Assembly: GCA_013376735.1 (NCBI GenBank)
Contig: VINJ01000002.1
Span: 1 to 64,000 of the forward strand
Source of the DNA: a bacterium Scap17
GTDB lineage: Bacteria > Pseudomonadota > Gammaproteobacteria > Pseudomonadales > Halomonadaceae
DNA: 64,000 nt
Direction of reading: 5' to 3'
In this document: one piece after another, positions 46,832-56,432 of the stretch
How positions within the stretch are numbered: the stretch's first letter is position 1
Layout: each line of letters starts with the position of its first letter
Position numbers and translations under genes: made by a program
Notes under the pieces: model-generated
The model's database searches: none
Seen by the model: only the letters and a program-made list of their open reading frames with translations
Told to the model about the DNA's origin: nothing

Positions 46832-48463
46832 CTAGCGCATCAGCAGGCGGCGGATAAGACCATGGATGGCGCGCGCTGTCGGCCCGTCGGCATAGGGCGG
46901 ATACATCAGTCGTGCGCCATTCATGCGCCCCTTGGCGAAGATTCCCTTGGCCTTGCTGAGCGTCTGGAAGCCTTCCCTGCCATGATAATGCCCCATGCCG
47001 GACGGCCCGATGCCGCCGAACGGCATGTCATCCTGCGCCACATGCAGCAGGGTGTCGTTCAGACACATTCCACCCGCATGCGTCCCCTCGGTGACCCGCT
47101 GCTGTTCATGTTTGTCGTGGCCGAAGTAATACAGCGCCAGCGGCCGGGGCCGGGCGTTCACATAGGCCATCGCGACGGATAGCATATCCGCCGCGCCCTT
47201 CTCGCTGGACCCAGTCTTCTCCCTCGACTCGCGATCAGCCTCGTTCGCGTCCTGCACGACGGCCAGGCCGACGATCGGCAGCAGCGGGCCGAAGATCTCT
47301 TCCTGCATCACGCGCATCTCATCCGTCACATCGAGCAACGCCAGCGGCGGCATCAGACGCTTCTCGACCAGCTCCGGGTCGTTCCAGTCAGGGCTATCGA
47401 CCAGCGGCCTGAGTGTCGCGCCCTTCGCCAGGGCGTCCTCGAGCACTTCGCGCAAGCGCTGGTACTGACGCTGATTGATGATGCGCGAATAGTCCTGCGT
47501 CTCGCAGAAGCGCGGATAGAAGCGCTGGAAGGCCTTGCCCAGCGCCGTGACCAGCAGCGGGACCTGGTCGTCACTGCACAGCACGTAGTCCGGCGCGACG
47601 CAGGTCTGGCCGGCGTTCATGCCCTTGCCGAAGGCCAGCCGCCCTGCCGCTTCACGACGCTGCGCCTCATCCGCCATCAGCTCACGCGACATGATCACCG
47701 GCGACTTGCCGCCCAGCTCCAGCGTCACGGGGGTCAGGTTATGCGCCGCGGCACGCATCACATGCTTGCCGACCGCCGTGCTGCCGGTGAACAGCAGATG
47801 GTCGAAGGGCAAGGCCGAGAAGGCCGCCGCCACATCGGCCTCCCCCGTCACGACTGCCACCTGCACCTCCTCGAAGGCATCGAGCAGCATCACGCGCAGC
47901 GCCTCGGCGGTCTCGGGGGTGAACTCGCTCATCTTGATCATCACCCGATTACCGGCGCTCAGGGCGCTGATCAAGGGGCCGATCGCCAGATAGAGGGGAT
48001 AGTTCCAGGGCACGATGATGCCGACCACGCCCAGCGGCTGATAGACGACGCGCGCAGAGGCCGGCTGGAAGGCGGCGCTGACATGGCGCTTCGAGGGCTT
48101 CATCCAGCCCTTCAGGTGACGGCGCGCATGACGAATGCCTTCATAGCTCGGTACCAGTTCGGCCAGACGCGTCTCATGGGCGCTGCGGTGGCCGAAATCG
48201 GCGCTGATCGCCGCGATCAAGGCCTCCTCGTGTGACTTGAGCGCATCACGCAGCGCGGTCAGCCAGGCCTGTCGCTCGTCGGCGCTGGGCATCGGCGACA
48301 GGCCATAGGCGGCGCGCTGGTCTTCCAGCAGCGCCTGCATGCGCGTGATTTCCCGACTGGCAGCCTCGCGGCTCTCAGTAGACGAGCCAGCAGGCGAGGC
48401 AGCAGATTCAGCCGAGGTAGCAGACTCAGGCGAAGCAGGATCAACAGGGGTGGCAGTCGTCAT
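46832..48463 (-). CDS. calB: Coniferyl-aldehyde-type aldehyde dehydrogenase
   Basis: 543 aa from the ATG at 48463. The first about 40 residues are a Ser/Ala/Glu-rich extension. The ALDH core has VVGIIVPWNYPLYL, FTGSTAVGKHV, catalytic Glu in LELGGKSPVI and catalytic Cys in GQTCVAPDY. The sequence YPRFCETQDYSRIINQRQY resembles coniferyl aldehyde dehydrogenases. A charged insertion (about DANEADRESREKTGSSEKG) sits within the C-terminal half after EIFGPLLPIVGL. The true substrate may be a medium-chain or aromatic aldehyde. The symbol is tentative. Confidence 0.82.
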   Translation of the reverse strand: MTTATPVDPASPESATSAESAASPAGSSTESREAASREITRMQALLEDQRAAYGLSPMPSADERQAWLTALRDALKSHEEALIAAISADFGHRSAHETRLAELVPSYEGIRHARRHLKGWMKPSKRHVSAAFQPASARVVYQPLGVVGIIVPWNYPLYLAIGPLISALSAGNRVMIKMSEFTPETAEALRVMLLDAFEEVQVAVVTGEADVAAAFSALPFDHLLFTGSTAVGKHVMRAAAHNLTPVTLELGGKSPVIMSRELMADEAQRREAAGRLAFGKGMNAGQTCVAPDYVLCSDDQVPLLVTALGKAFQRFYPRFCETQDYSRIINQRQYQRLREVLEDALAKGATLRPLVDSPDWNDPELVEKRLMPPLALLDVTDEMRVMQEEIFGPLLPIVGLAVVQDANEADRESREKTGSSEKGAADMLSVAMAYVNARPRPLALYYFGHDKHEQQRVTEGTHAGGMCLNDTLLHVAQDDMPFGGIGPSGMGHYHGREGFQTLSKAKGIFAKGRMNGARLMYPPYADGPTARAIHGLIRRLLMR

Positions 48464-48713
48464 GAGAACATCCAGTGAGGGCCGGCGGAGCCAGCAGCGA
48501 AGGCAGATAGCCACAAGTATGGCATACCAGCCGATAGCGACCGGCGCGAGGAGAATCGCCGGCGTGGTTCACCCCGTTTTAGAACACTCGTTTGATGGCG
48601 TCAAAGAAAGTCGCCTGCGCCGCTATCGCGCGCCGCAATGCAAAAAGCCCCCGCACCGTGAGGTACGAGGGCTTTTCGGGTGTCGACCGGCAATGCCGGT
48701 GACGGGAATTCGT
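48464..48713. other. Intergenic region between aldehyde dehydrogenase and tRNA-Arg
   Basis: 250 nt with no gene. It includes the tRNA terminator at 48640-48678 and, on the minus strand, the aldehyde dehydrogenase promoter region. Confidence 0.6.
48640..48678 (-). terminator. tRNA-Arg terminator
   Basis: Minus-strand hairpin with AAAAGCCC pairing with GGGCTTTT, ending in a T run, about 36 nt beyond the tRNA 3' end. Confidence 0.8.
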
Positions 48714-48790
48714 TGGCGCGCCCAGCAGGATTTGAACCTGCGACCCCTGCCTTCGGAGGGCAGTACTCTATCCAGCTGAGCTATGGGCGC
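48714..48790 (-). tRNA. tRNA-Arg (anticodon CCG)
   Basis: 77 nt including an encoded CCA. The acceptor stem is GCGCCCA / TGGGCGC. The D-arm TAGCTCAGCTGGATAGAG, an anticodon stem CTGCC/GGCAG with loop CTCCGAA (anticodon CCG, reading CGG), and the T-arm with GGTTCAAATCC are all present. Confidence 0.97.
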
Positions 48791-48934
48791 GCATGCCAGG
48801 GTTGCAGTGAACCGAGGCGCGCTTATGGTAACGTCTTGATTCTACGATGTCGAGATATCCCGCCAGCCATGCGGTTGCTGCGCCTCCGGCGAGCGCTATA
48901 CTGGCTCGATACACAGCCCCAAAAGGTGCACGCC

Positions 48935-49429
48935 ATGCAAGCTCGCCGGCCAGCTGATTTTCCCCTCAAGCGCTCTCCCCTGTCATTCTCATTGAGCGCG
49001 ATGCTGTTCAGCGTGCTTGTCAGCGCATCCGCACAGGCCGCAGACAACTCCCGCGAGGCGATTGCCGAGCGACTCAAGCCGGTGGGCGAGCTATGCGTGA
49101 AGGGCGACGCCTGCGCCGGTGATGCCTCGGCAGCAAGCTCACAGCCGGCGGACAGTGGCGCTGGCGGGCAAGCCAATGCCGCCAGCGCGATAGACGGCGA
49201 GAAGGTCTACGGTGGCATCTGCATGGCCTGTCACACCACTGGTGCCGCCGGGGCCCCGCGCCTGGGCGAGGCCGGCGACTGGGAAGGCCGTCTCTCCAAG
49301 GGCGACGAGACGCTCTACACCCACGCCATCCAAGGCTTCAATGCCATGCCGGCCAAGGGCGGCAACCCGGCGCTTTCCGATGAGGAAGTGAAGGCCGCGG
49401 TGGATTACCTGCTCGATTCCGTGCGCTGA
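48935..49429 (+). CDS. Cytochrome c5-family protein
   Basis: 164 aa from the ATG at 48935 (AAGGTG upstream). A signal peptide ends at SASAQAAD (about residue 35). One heme site CMACH is in [23 protein letters not shown]. The distal Met lies in [27 protein letters not shown], the c5 pattern. An Ala/Ser/Gly-rich stretch (about 60-85) links the N-terminal CVKGDAC pair to the heme domain. A periplasmic electron carrier. It converges with rep. Confidence 0.9.
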   Translation: MQARRPADFPLKRSPLSFSLSAMLFSVLVSASAQAADNSREAIAERLKPVGELCVKGDACAGDASAASSQPADSGAGGQANAASAIDGEKVYGGICMACHTTGAAGAPRLGEAGDWEGRLSKGDETLYTHAIQGFNAMPAKGGNPALSDEEVKAAVDYLLDSVR

Positions 49430-49459
49430 ACCTCAGCGCACAGCACCCGACGGTAAACA

Positions 49460-51541
49460 TCAGCCCAGCAACGAACGCAGGCCCGCGATGGCATCCCGTC
49501 CGCGGGCCACTTTCTTCTCCTGATCCTGCGGCTTGTCGGCCCGCCCTTCCCACTCGAGGTCTTCCGGCGGCAGCTCGTCCAGGAAGCGGCTCGGTACACA
49601 GTCCATCATCTCGCCGTAGGTCTTGCGCTGGCGCGCCAGCGTCAGCACCAGAGTACGCCGCGCCCGCGTGATGCCCACGTAGGCGAGGCGGCGCTCCTCC
49701 TCCACCGTGTCCATCTCGATGGAGTTGCGGTGCGGCAGCAGGTCTTCCTCCAGCCCCAGCACGTAGACATGCGGAAACTCCAGGCCCTTGGAGGCATGCA
49801 GCGTCAGCAATTGCACGCGGTCCGAGTCATCTTCCTCGGCCTGCTGCTCGAGAATGTCGCGCAGTACCAGGCGTGAGATGGCCGCCGCGACATCGCCAGT
49901 CTCAGTATCGCCGATCATCGCCTCGCTGCCTTCGAGCTCCTCCACCTCTTCCTGCGGATTGCCGCTGATCGACTTCTCGAGCTGATCGACCAGAATCCAG
50001 ACGTTGGCCATGCGCCGCTCGGCGATCTTGGGCGCACTGGCGTTCTGATACAGCCAGCCTTCGTAATCCACCTCGCGGAACAGCTCGCGGATCGCGCTGA
50101 TCGACTGGCCGGCGTCCATCTCGCGGCGCACGCGGTCCAGCGTGTGGGTGAAGCGGCCGAGGCGGTCCAGCGCCCGCTCGCTCAGCTGCTCGCGCAGGCC
50201 CATCTCGCTGCAGGCGGCGTAGAGCGACACACCACGCCCGGTGGCGTAGTTGGCCAGCTTCTCCAGCGTGCCCGGCCCGACTTCCCGCCGCGGCACATTG
50301 ACGATGCGCAGGAAGGCGTTGTCGTCCGCCGGGTTGATCAGCAGACGCAGGTAGGCCATCGCGTCCTTGATCTCGTTGCGCCCGAAGAAGGAGGTGCCGC
50401 CGGAGAGCTTGTAGGGAATCTGGTAGTGCTGCAGCTTCAGTTCCAGCAGGCGCGCCTGGAAGTTGCCGCGATAGAGCACCGCGAAGTCACGCCATTCGGC
50501 GCCTTCCTTGATGCGCCGCGTGAGAATCTCGCCCGCCACGCGCTCGGCCTCGGCCTCTTCGTTGCGATTCATGATGATGCGGATCGGGTCGCCATCGCCC
50601 ATCTGCGACCACAGCGTCTTGTCGTAGACGTGCGGGTTGTTGGCGATCAGGGTGTTCGCCGCGCGCAGAATGATGCCGGTGGAGCGATAGTTCTGCTCCA
50701 GCTTGATCAGGTTCAGGCGCGGGAAGTCCTCACCGAGGGTGACGAGGTTCTCGGGGCGCGCGCCGCGCCAGGCGTAGATCGACTGGTCATCATCGCCCAC
50801 CACCGTGAAGGTCTGGCGCTCCTGCATCAGCATCTTCACCAGCAGGTACTGGCTGATGTTGGTGTCCTGATACTCATCGACCAGCATGTAGTGGATGCGC
50901 CGCTGCCAGCGCGCCAGTACCTCGGGGTGATCACGGAACAGCACCACCGGCAGCAGGATCAGGTCATCGAAGTCGACCGCGTTGTAGGCCTTGAGATGCC
51001 GGTTGTAGGCCTCGTAGATCACCGCGGCGTACTGGGCGTCTTCATCCTCGGCATGCGACAGCGCCGCCCCGGGCAGGACCAAGTCATTCTTCCAGGTGGA
51101 AATCTGACTCTGCACCGCGTTGATCTGCTCGGCGTCGGTGTCGGCTTCCTTGTGCATCAGCTCCTTGATCAACACCTTGGCGTCATCGGTGTCGAACAGC
51201 GAGAAGCCCGGCTTGTAGCCCAGCGTCTTCAGCTCGCCGCGGATGATGGTCAGCCCGAGAGTGTGGAAGGTCGAGACGATCAGCCCGTGGCCCTCTCGGC
51301 CCTTGAGCATCTTGCCGACACGCTCCTTCATCTCGCGCGCCGCCTTGTTGGTGAAGGTCACGGCGGCGATGTTGCGTGCCTTCATGCCGCATTCCTGCAC
51401 CAGATAGGCGATCTTGGTCGTGATCACGCTGGTCTTGCCTGATCCGGCACCGGCCAGCACCAGACAGGGGCCATCGATGGCGCGCACGGCTTCCTGCTGG
51501 CGGGGGTTGAGCTTGGCGAGGCGATCACGGATCTCGGTCAT
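49460..51541 (-). CDS. rep: ATP-dependent DNA helicase Rep
   Basis: 693 aa UvrD/Rep superfamily 1A helicase that helps forks pass obstacles. Motifs are LAGAGSGKTSVITTK (I), VTFTNKAAREMKERV (Ia), DEYQDTN (II), VGDDDQSIYAWRGA (III), LEQNYRS (IV), LLTLHASKGLEFPHVY (V) and EERRLAYVGITRAR (VI). The shorter C-terminus and ARPENLV favour Rep over UvrD. ATG at 51541; a GTG lies one codon upstream. Confidence 0.95.
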   Translation of the reverse strand: MTEIRDRLAKLNPRQQEAVRAIDGPCLVLAGAGSGKTSVITTKIAYLVQECGMKARNIAAVTFTNKAAREMKERVGKMLKGREGHGLIVSTFHTLGLTIIRGELKTLGYKPGFSLFDTDDAKVLIKELMHKEADTDAEQINAVQSQISTWKNDLVLPGAALSHAEDEDAQYAAVIYEAYNRHLKAYNAVDFDDLILLPVVLFRDHPEVLARWQRRIHYMLVDEYQDTNISQYLLVKMLMQERQTFTVVGDDDQSIYAWRGARPENLVTLGEDFPRLNLIKLEQNYRSTGIILRAANTLIANNPHVYDKTLWSQMGDGDPIRIIMNRNEEAEAERVAGEILTRRIKEGAEWRDFAVLYRGNFQARLLELKLQHYQIPYKLSGGTSFFGRNEIKDAMAYLRLLINPADDNAFLRIVNVPRREVGPGTLEKLANYATGRGVSLYAACSEMGLREQLSERALDRLGRFTHTLDRVRREMDAGQSISAIRELFREVDYEGWLYQNASAPKIAERRMANVWILVDQLEKSISGNPQEEVEELEGSEAMIGDTETGDVAAAISRLVLRDILEQQAEEDDSDRVQLLTLHASKGLEFPHVYVLGLEEDLLPHRNSIEMDTVEEERRLAYVGITRARRTLVLTLARQRKTYGEMMDCVPSRFLDELPPEDLEWEGRADKPQDQEKKVARGRDAIAGLRSLLG

Positions 51542-51596
51542 CACGGTGTCCTGCTGGGCGAAGAAAGGGAGCGGAAATGCATCTCACGCGGGGCGA

Positions 51597-51653
51597 TGGT
51601 CGATCAATCTAGGGCTGGCCGATCAATCGCGTGCTGGTCGATCAATCAAGGAT
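51597..51653. repeat. 19-bp tandem repeat at the trmL stop
   Basis: Three units beginning TGGTCGATCAATC or TGGCCGATCAATC (starts 51597, 51616, 51635). The trmL TGA is within the third unit. Minus-strand TGA recurs at offsets 0, 19 and 38, giving all three frames. Confidence 0.9.
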
Positions 51654-52115
51654 TGCGGCGCCGGCGAAATCGAGCTGACGCCAGCTCTCATAGACGACCA
51701 CGGCGACGGCATTCGACAGGTTCATGCTGCGGCTGTCGGCCAGCATCGGCAGGCGCAACACCTGCTCACGGGGCAGACTGTCGAGCATCGCCTGTGGCAG
51801 GCCGCGGGTCTCGGGGCCGAACACCAGCGCATCACCGGCCTGGAAGCTGGCCTCATGCGGCGCGGTGCGCCCACGCGTCGAGAGCGCGAAGACCCGCGAA
51901 GGCCTCACGCTCGCCACGAAGGCATCGAGGCTGGCATGGCGCTGCACACGTGCCCACTCATGATAATCGAGTCCGGCGCGGCGCAGGCGCTTGTCATCCA
52001 GCTCGAACCCCAATGGCTCGATCAGATGCAGGCGGTAACCGGTGTTGGCACACAGCCGGATGATGTTGCCGGTATTGGGCGGAATCTCGGGCTGATAGAG
52101 CACGATATCGAGCAT
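51642..52115 (-). CDS. trmL: tRNA (cytidine/uridine-34 2'-O)-methyltransferase TrmL
   Basis: 157 aa SPOUT enzyme that methylates the wobble ribose of tRNA-Leu isoacceptors. Typical motifs are [26 protein letters not shown] at the start, the SAM knot [12 protein letters not shown] and [22 protein letters not shown]. Nothing unusual except for the repeat at its stop codon. Confidence 0.95.
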   Translation of the reverse strand: MLDIVLYQPEIPPNTGNIIRLCANTGYRLHLIEPLGFELDDKRLRRAGLDYHEWARVQRHASLDAFVASVRPSRVFALSTRGRTAPHEASFQAGDALVFGPETRGLPQAMLDSLPREQVLRLPMLADSRSMNLSNAVAVVVYESWRQLDFAGAAILD

Positions 52116-52259
52116 GAGCAGACTCGCGGCAGAAGGCGAAAACAGGGGGCTGGCCGGCGATGATCACCTGGCCATGACAACGCAAAGCGGGCCCCGAAGG
52201 GCCCGCCATCTTACCGCAATGCGTGACTCACGCGGAGCACGCGTTGCCGAGAACCATGC

Positions 52260-52820
52260 TCAGAACTGCAGACGCATGCCGACCAGCGGGCCGGAATCCA
52301 GTGTGCGTTCGTCACGGTTCTCGAAGTCGGCCTTCACCTTGCGATAGCCGACATAGCCCTCGACGTTGTCGATGACCTGATAGCGTGCGCGCAGGCCGTA
52401 TTCGTAGCTGTGCTCGAGGTCGTTGCTGGTCGCGACGTCCGGGGTCACGTAGCCGTAGCCACCCAGCGAGACGCGCGGTGCGCCCGGCAGGTAGTAGTAG
52501 CCGTAGCCGCCGAGACCCAGACCGCCGCCGTCACCGTGGTCGGTGTCGTACTGGCTCCAGCGTGCGCCGAGGCCCACGTCGTATTCGCTGGTGCGCTCGG
52601 TGCCCAGCAGCTGGACGTGGCCGGCCGTGACGTCGTCGTGGTCATCGCTGGACAGGATACCGCCGCCGAGCTGGACGCCATTGCTGATCTCGCCATTGAT
52701 TTCGCCCTGAACGGCTTCACTATTCAGGTTGAGGTCAGCGTTGCCGGCCATGGCCGGGGCGGACAGACTGGCCGCGAGGATGGCTGCCGAAAGGCCGAGA
52801 ATGTTACGGTGAGCTGTCAT
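52260..52820 (-). CDS. YfaZ-family outer-membrane protein
   Basis: 186 aa from the ATG at 52820, with GAGGTG upstream. A signal peptide ends in APAMAG (about residue 26). The remainder alternates aromatic and polar residues, as in a small beta-barrel. It ends with the outer-membrane C-terminal signature GMRLQF. The pattern NLNSEAVQGEINGEI and GLGARWSQYDT suggests the YfaZ group. Pore function is not established. Confidence 0.78.
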   Translation of the reverse strand: MTAHRNILGLSAAILAASLSAPAMAGNADLNLNSEAVQGEINGEISNGVQLGGGILSSDDHDDVTAGHVQLLGTERTSEYDVGLGARWSQYDTDHGDGGGLGLGGYGYYYLPGAPRVSLGGYGYVTPDVATSNDLEHSYEYGLRARYQVIDNVEGYVGYRKVKADFENRDERTLDSGPLVGMRLQF

Positions 52821-52875
52821 GTATGCACCTCTGTACGTGACTGGGAAGGTAATGCTGCGCGGGTCATGAACGCTC

Positions 52876-53550
52876 TCAGGCGCCCTGGAGACCGTATTGC
52901 GCACGATAGTCGCGAATCGCGACCGCATGCCCAGACAGTTCCTGCTGTGCGTATTGTTCCAGATATTCGAGCACCTGGTCGAGCGTCACGATACTGACCA
53001 CGGGCATGGAGAAACGTGCCTCCACTTCCTGAATGGCGCTGTTCGCCTTCAGGCCTCCCTCACCATCGGGAGCGCGCTCCTGGCGGTCCAGTGCGATCAC
53101 GACGCCCGCCGCCTTGGCACTCTCGGCGTGGATGATCTCCATCACTTCGCCGATGGCGGTGCCGGCGGTGATGACATCATCGATGATCATCACGCGGCCT
53201 TCGAGGGGCGCGCCGACCAACGAGCCCCCTTCACCGTGGGTCTTGGCTTCCTTGCGATTGAAGGTGAACGGCATGTCTCGATCATGATGGTCAGCCAGCG
53301 CCACGGCCGTCACGGCACCCAGCGGGATACCCTTGTACGCCGGACCGAACAGCACATCGGCCTGCAGGCCTGATTCGACGATGGCACGCGCATAGAAGCG
53401 TCCCAGACGCGCCAGGGCCTGTCCGGAGCGGAATAGACCAGCATTGAAGAAGTAGGGGCTCACCCGCCCGGACTTGAGCGTAAACTCGCCAAACCGCAGC
53501 ACGTCCTGCTCGATGGCAAACTCAATGAACTCCCGCTGGTAGTCCTGCAT
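52876..53550 (-). CDS. pyrE: Orotate phosphoribosyltransferase
   Basis: 224 aa. Pyrimidine biosynthesis enzyme joining orotate and PRPP. Contains [40 protein letters not shown] and the PRPP-binding [13 protein letters not shown]. It is divergent from crc with an 86-nt spacer, the same pairing as in Pseudomonas. Confidence 0.97.
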   Translation of the reverse strand: MQDYQREFIEFAIEQDVLRFGEFTLKSGRVSPYFFNAGLFRSGQALARLGRFYARAIVESGLQADVLFGPAYKGIPLGAVTAVALADHHDRDMPFTFNRKEAKTHGEGGSLVGAPLEGRVMIIDDVITAGTAIGEVMEIIHAESAKAAGVVIALDRQERAPDGEGGLKANSAIQEVEARFSMPVVSIVTLDQVLEYLEQYAQQELSGHAVAIRDYRAQYGLQGA

Positions 53551-53636
53551 CCGATATCACCTTTGAATTCGTTAGCCATTTACCAAATCGTCTAAAGCTC
53601 GGGTATCATACAGGCGCGACGAACCAGGGACCACGT

Positions 53637-54404
53637 ATGAAAATCGCTACAGTTAACGTCAATGGTATTCGAGAAGCGGTCAGCCGCGGCTTCCTCGACT
53701 GGCTTGCCAGTCAGGACGCCGACGTCGTCTGCATCCAGAACCTCAAGGCCAAGAGCTTCGAGCTCGACGACAGCATCCTCTACCCGGAAGGGTACGAAGG
53801 CTACTTCCTGGACGCCGAAAAAGACGGCTTCTCAGGGGTTGGCCTCTATTGCCGCCAGATTCCCAAGGCCATCATGTATGGACTGGGCTTCGAGCAGTGC
53901 GATAACGAAGGCCGCTACCTGCAGGCCGATTACGACCGCTTCAGCATCTGCTCTTTCCTGATGCCTGACGGAAGTGATCCGGCTGCCAAGGGCGCCTTCA
54001 TGGAGCAGTATCAGGAATACCTCAGCAAGCTGCGCCGCAAGCGTCGTGATTACATGATCTGCGGCACCTGGCATGTGGCCCACAAGACTGTCGACCTCGC
54101 CAACTGGTCCGACAATCAGATGACGCCGGGCTTCAAGCCGGAAGAACGCGCATGGATGGATCAGGTCTTCGGCCCGATCGGCTTCATCGACGCCTTCCGC
54201 GAAGTCAATCGCGATGCCGACCAGTACTCCTGGTGGCCAGCGCTGGACAGTGACCAGCCGCGCGCCCGTCAGGAAGGCTGGCGCCTCGACTATCAGGTCA
54301 TCGACCCGAACCTGCGTCGTCATATCAAGGACGCCTGGATCGACACCGATGCCACCTTCAGCGAGTTCGCACCGGTCATCGTCGAGTACGACCTCGAGCT
54401 GTGA
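53637..54404 (+). CDS. crc: Catabolite repression control protein Crc
   Basis: 255 aa with the exonuclease III/EEP fold but Crc-specific sequence: LDWLASQDADVVCIQNLKA, GLGFEQCDNEGRYLQADYD, YLSKLRRKRRDYMICGTWHVAH and GWRLDYQVI. The ExoIII catalytic residues are lost: E34 is Asn in CIQN, the GDFN motif reads GTWH, and the terminal DH reads EF in SEFAP. Pseudomonas Crc is likewise nuclease-dead and stabilises Hfq on target mRNAs to repress less-preferred carbon use. Location beside pyrE and rph supports orthology. Nothing directly ties it here to the lactate or DctBD loci. Confidence 0.92.
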   Translation: MKIATVNVNGIREAVSRGFLDWLASQDADVVCIQNLKAKSFELDDSILYPEGYEGYFLDAEKDGFSGVGLYCRQIPKAIMYGLGFEQCDNEGRYLQADYDRFSICSFLMPDGSDPAAKGAFMEQYQEYLSKLRRKRRDYMICGTWHVAHKTVDLANWSDNQMTPGFKPEERAWMDQVFGPIGFIDAFREVNRDADQYSWWPALDSDQPRARQEGWRLDYQVIDPNLRRHIKDAWIDTDATFSEFAPVIVEYDLEL

Positions 54405-54478
54405 TGTACGCTGTCACCCCTTGAGCGTTCGGCCTCGGGCCACCCTGCCAGTCGCATGATGTGCCTTCGGGCACTGAC

Positions 54479-54516
54479 GAAAACGCCCCCATCGCTTGCG
54501 CGGTGGGGGCGTTTTC
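54479..54516. terminator. Bidirectional terminator between crc and rph
   Basis: Stem GAAAACGCCCCC / GGGGGCGTTTTC with a CGCTTGCG-containing loop, A and T runs on both sides. Confidence 0.95.
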
Positions 54517-54532
54517 TGTCTGGCATCAAGCG

Positions 54533-54588
54533 CTCATGACATGACACTCATGGCATCGCTCTCATGGCATGGCCCTGATGACACAGCG
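54533..54588. repeat. 14-bp tandem repeat beyond the rph stop
   Basis: Units CTCATGACATGACA, CTCATGGCATCGCT and CTCATGGCATGGCC, plus a diverged fourth. In the rph direction TGA codons fall in all three frames. Confidence 0.85.
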
Positions 54589-54602
54589 CCGTGTCGCAGG
54601 AC

Positions 54603-55349
54603 TCAGGCGTCGGCCGGCATGCCGAGTGCGGCGCGCTGCGCGGCGAACAGCTGCTCACCGGTACGCTCGGCGAGATCCAGCAGGGCATTGAGCTCGGCGC
54701 GATCGAAGGCCGCTCCTTCGGCCGTACCCTGCACCTCGATCAGCCCCTTGCCTTCGGCCATCACGACATTCATGTCGGTATCGGCCTTGCTGTCTTCCGG
54801 GTAGTCGAGATCGGTGACCGGCACACCCTTGTAGATGCCGACCGAGACGGCGCTGACCAGACTCACCAGCGGATCGGTCTTGATCTTGCGCTCACGCTGC
54901 AGGCCCTGCAGCGCATCGACCAGTGCCACACAGCCACCGGTGATCGCCGCGGTGCGCGTGCCACCATCGGCCTGCAGCACATCGCAATCGATGGTGATGG
55001 TGTATTCGCCCAGCTTCTTGAGGTCCACTGCGGCGCGCAGCGCACGGCCGATCAGACGCTGGATCTCCACCGTGCGGCCACCCTGCTTGCCACGCGCCGC
55101 TTCACGATCATTACGGGTGTGGGTCGCACGCGGCAGCATGCCGTACTCGGCGGTCAGCCAGCCCTTGCCGGAACCACGCAGCCAGCGCGGCACGCCCGCC
55201 ACGACAGAGGCGGTGCACAGCACGCGGGTCTCCCCGAACTCCACCAGCACCGAACCCTCGGCGTGACGAGTGAACTCACGGGTCAGGCGGATCTCGCGCG
55301 GCTGCTCCGGGGTACGGCCACTGGGACGGATCACGTTGGCTTCGCTCAT
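54603..55349 (-). CDS. rph: Ribonuclease PH
   Basis: 248 aa phosphorolytic 3'-5' exoribonuclease that trims tRNA 3' ends. Motifs are [36 protein letters not shown] (shortened here: [16 protein letters not shown]), [22 protein letters not shown] and [17 protein letters not shown]. It is divergent from yicC and lies next to crc, as in pseudomonads. Confidence 0.96.
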   Translation of the reverse strand: MSEANVIRPSGRTPEQPREIRLTREFTRHAEGSVLVEFGETRVLCTASVVAGVPRWLRGSGKGWLTAEYGMLPRATHTRNDREAARGKQGGRTVEIQRLIGRALRAAVDLKKLGEYTITIDCDVLQADGGTRTAAITGGCVALVDALQGLQRERKIKTDPLVSLVSAVSVGIYKGVPVTDLDYPEDSKADTDMNVVMAEGKGLIEVQGTAEGAAFDRAELNALLDLAERTGEQLFAAQRAALGMPADA

Positions 55350-55544
55350 GGGGATTCCTTGTTGCAGTATTCGGGAGGCCAGAGTCTACACGCCGCAGCC
55401 ACGGGCGACGACCTTCGCGCCGCGCGGGCCTGACCCGCGCCTGATCACTGGGCGCTCAAGAGCGGCACGCGTACACTTCAGGCTATCAGCGCGGTCGCTC
55501 ATGCGCCGCCTCTCTCTCGACAGCCAACCGACAAGGAGCACGTC

Positions 55545-56408
55545 ATGGTCCACAGCATGACCGCCTTCAGCCGCCAGACCCATGAAGCCGACTACGGCAC
55601 CCTGACGCTGGAGCTGCGCTCGGTGAACCAGCGCTATCTCGAACCGCACTTCCGCCTGCCCGACAGCCTGCGCGAACTCGAAAGTACCTTCCGCGAAGGC
55701 CTGCGCAAGCGCCTCAACCGCGGCAAGGTCGAACTCTCGCTGCGCTTTGACGCCGAAGCCGGTGCCGACAGCCTCGCTGTCGATGCCAGACGCCTGGGCG
55801 AACTCAGCCGCGTGCTCGCCGAAGTCGGCCAGCACTGCCCGGACGCCCCGCAGCCCTCACGCCTCGCCCTGCTCGACTACCCCGGTGTGCTGGTGCGCGA
55901 AGGCGCCGATCAAGAACGCATCAAGGCCGATGCCCTCAGCCTGTTCAAGCGCGCGCTGGACGAGCACATCGAAGGCCGCGCTCGCGAAGGCGAACGCCTC
56001 GCCGAACTGATCAGCGCACGCCTCGATGGCGTCGACACCCACGTCGCCGAAGTTCGCCGCCTGATGCCCGACATCCTCGCCCGTCAGCGCGACACCCTGC
56101 TCGCTCGCCTCGAAGAAGTTCGCGCCACCCTCGACCCGCAACGCCTGGAAGCCGAACTGACTCTGATGGCCCAGAAGGCCGACGTCGATGAAGAACTCGA
56201 CCGCCTCGACACTCACGTCGGCGAAGTCCGTCGTCAGCTCACCCAGAAAGGCCCCATCGGCCGCCGCCTCGACTTCCTGATGCAGGAACTCAACCGCGAA
56301 GCCAACACCCTCTCCTCCAAATCCGTCGTCGCCGACACCACCCGCTGCGCCGTCGAGCTCAAGGTGCTGATCGAACAGATGCGTGAGCAGATTCAGAATA
56401 TTGAGTGA
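55545..56408 (+). CDS. yicC: YicC/YloC-family endoribonuclease
   Basis: 287 aa. Starts MVHSMTAFSRQ with AAGGAG upstream. LELRSVNQRYLEPHFRLPD, LRKRLNRGKVELSLRF and the C-terminal GPIGRRLDFLMQELNREANTL..KS are characteristic of the YicC family, now considered an RNase. In Pseudomonas the next gene is gmk. Here a 6.6-kb insertion intervenes. Confidence 0.95.
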   Translation: MVHSMTAFSRQTHEADYGTLTLELRSVNQRYLEPHFRLPDSLRELESTFREGLRKRLNRGKVELSLRFDAEAGADSLAVDARRLGELSRVLAEVGQHCPDAPQPSRLALLDYPGVLVREGADQERIKADALSLFKRALDEHIEGRAREGERLAELISARLDGVDTHVAEVRRLMPDILARQRDTLLARLEEVRATLDPQRLEAELTLMAQKADVDEELDRLDTHVGEVRRQLTQKGPIGRRLDFLMQELNREANTLSSKSVVADTTRCAVELKVLIEQMREQIQNIE

Positions 56409-56432
56409 TATCCCGCCAAAGGAGTTAGCAGG

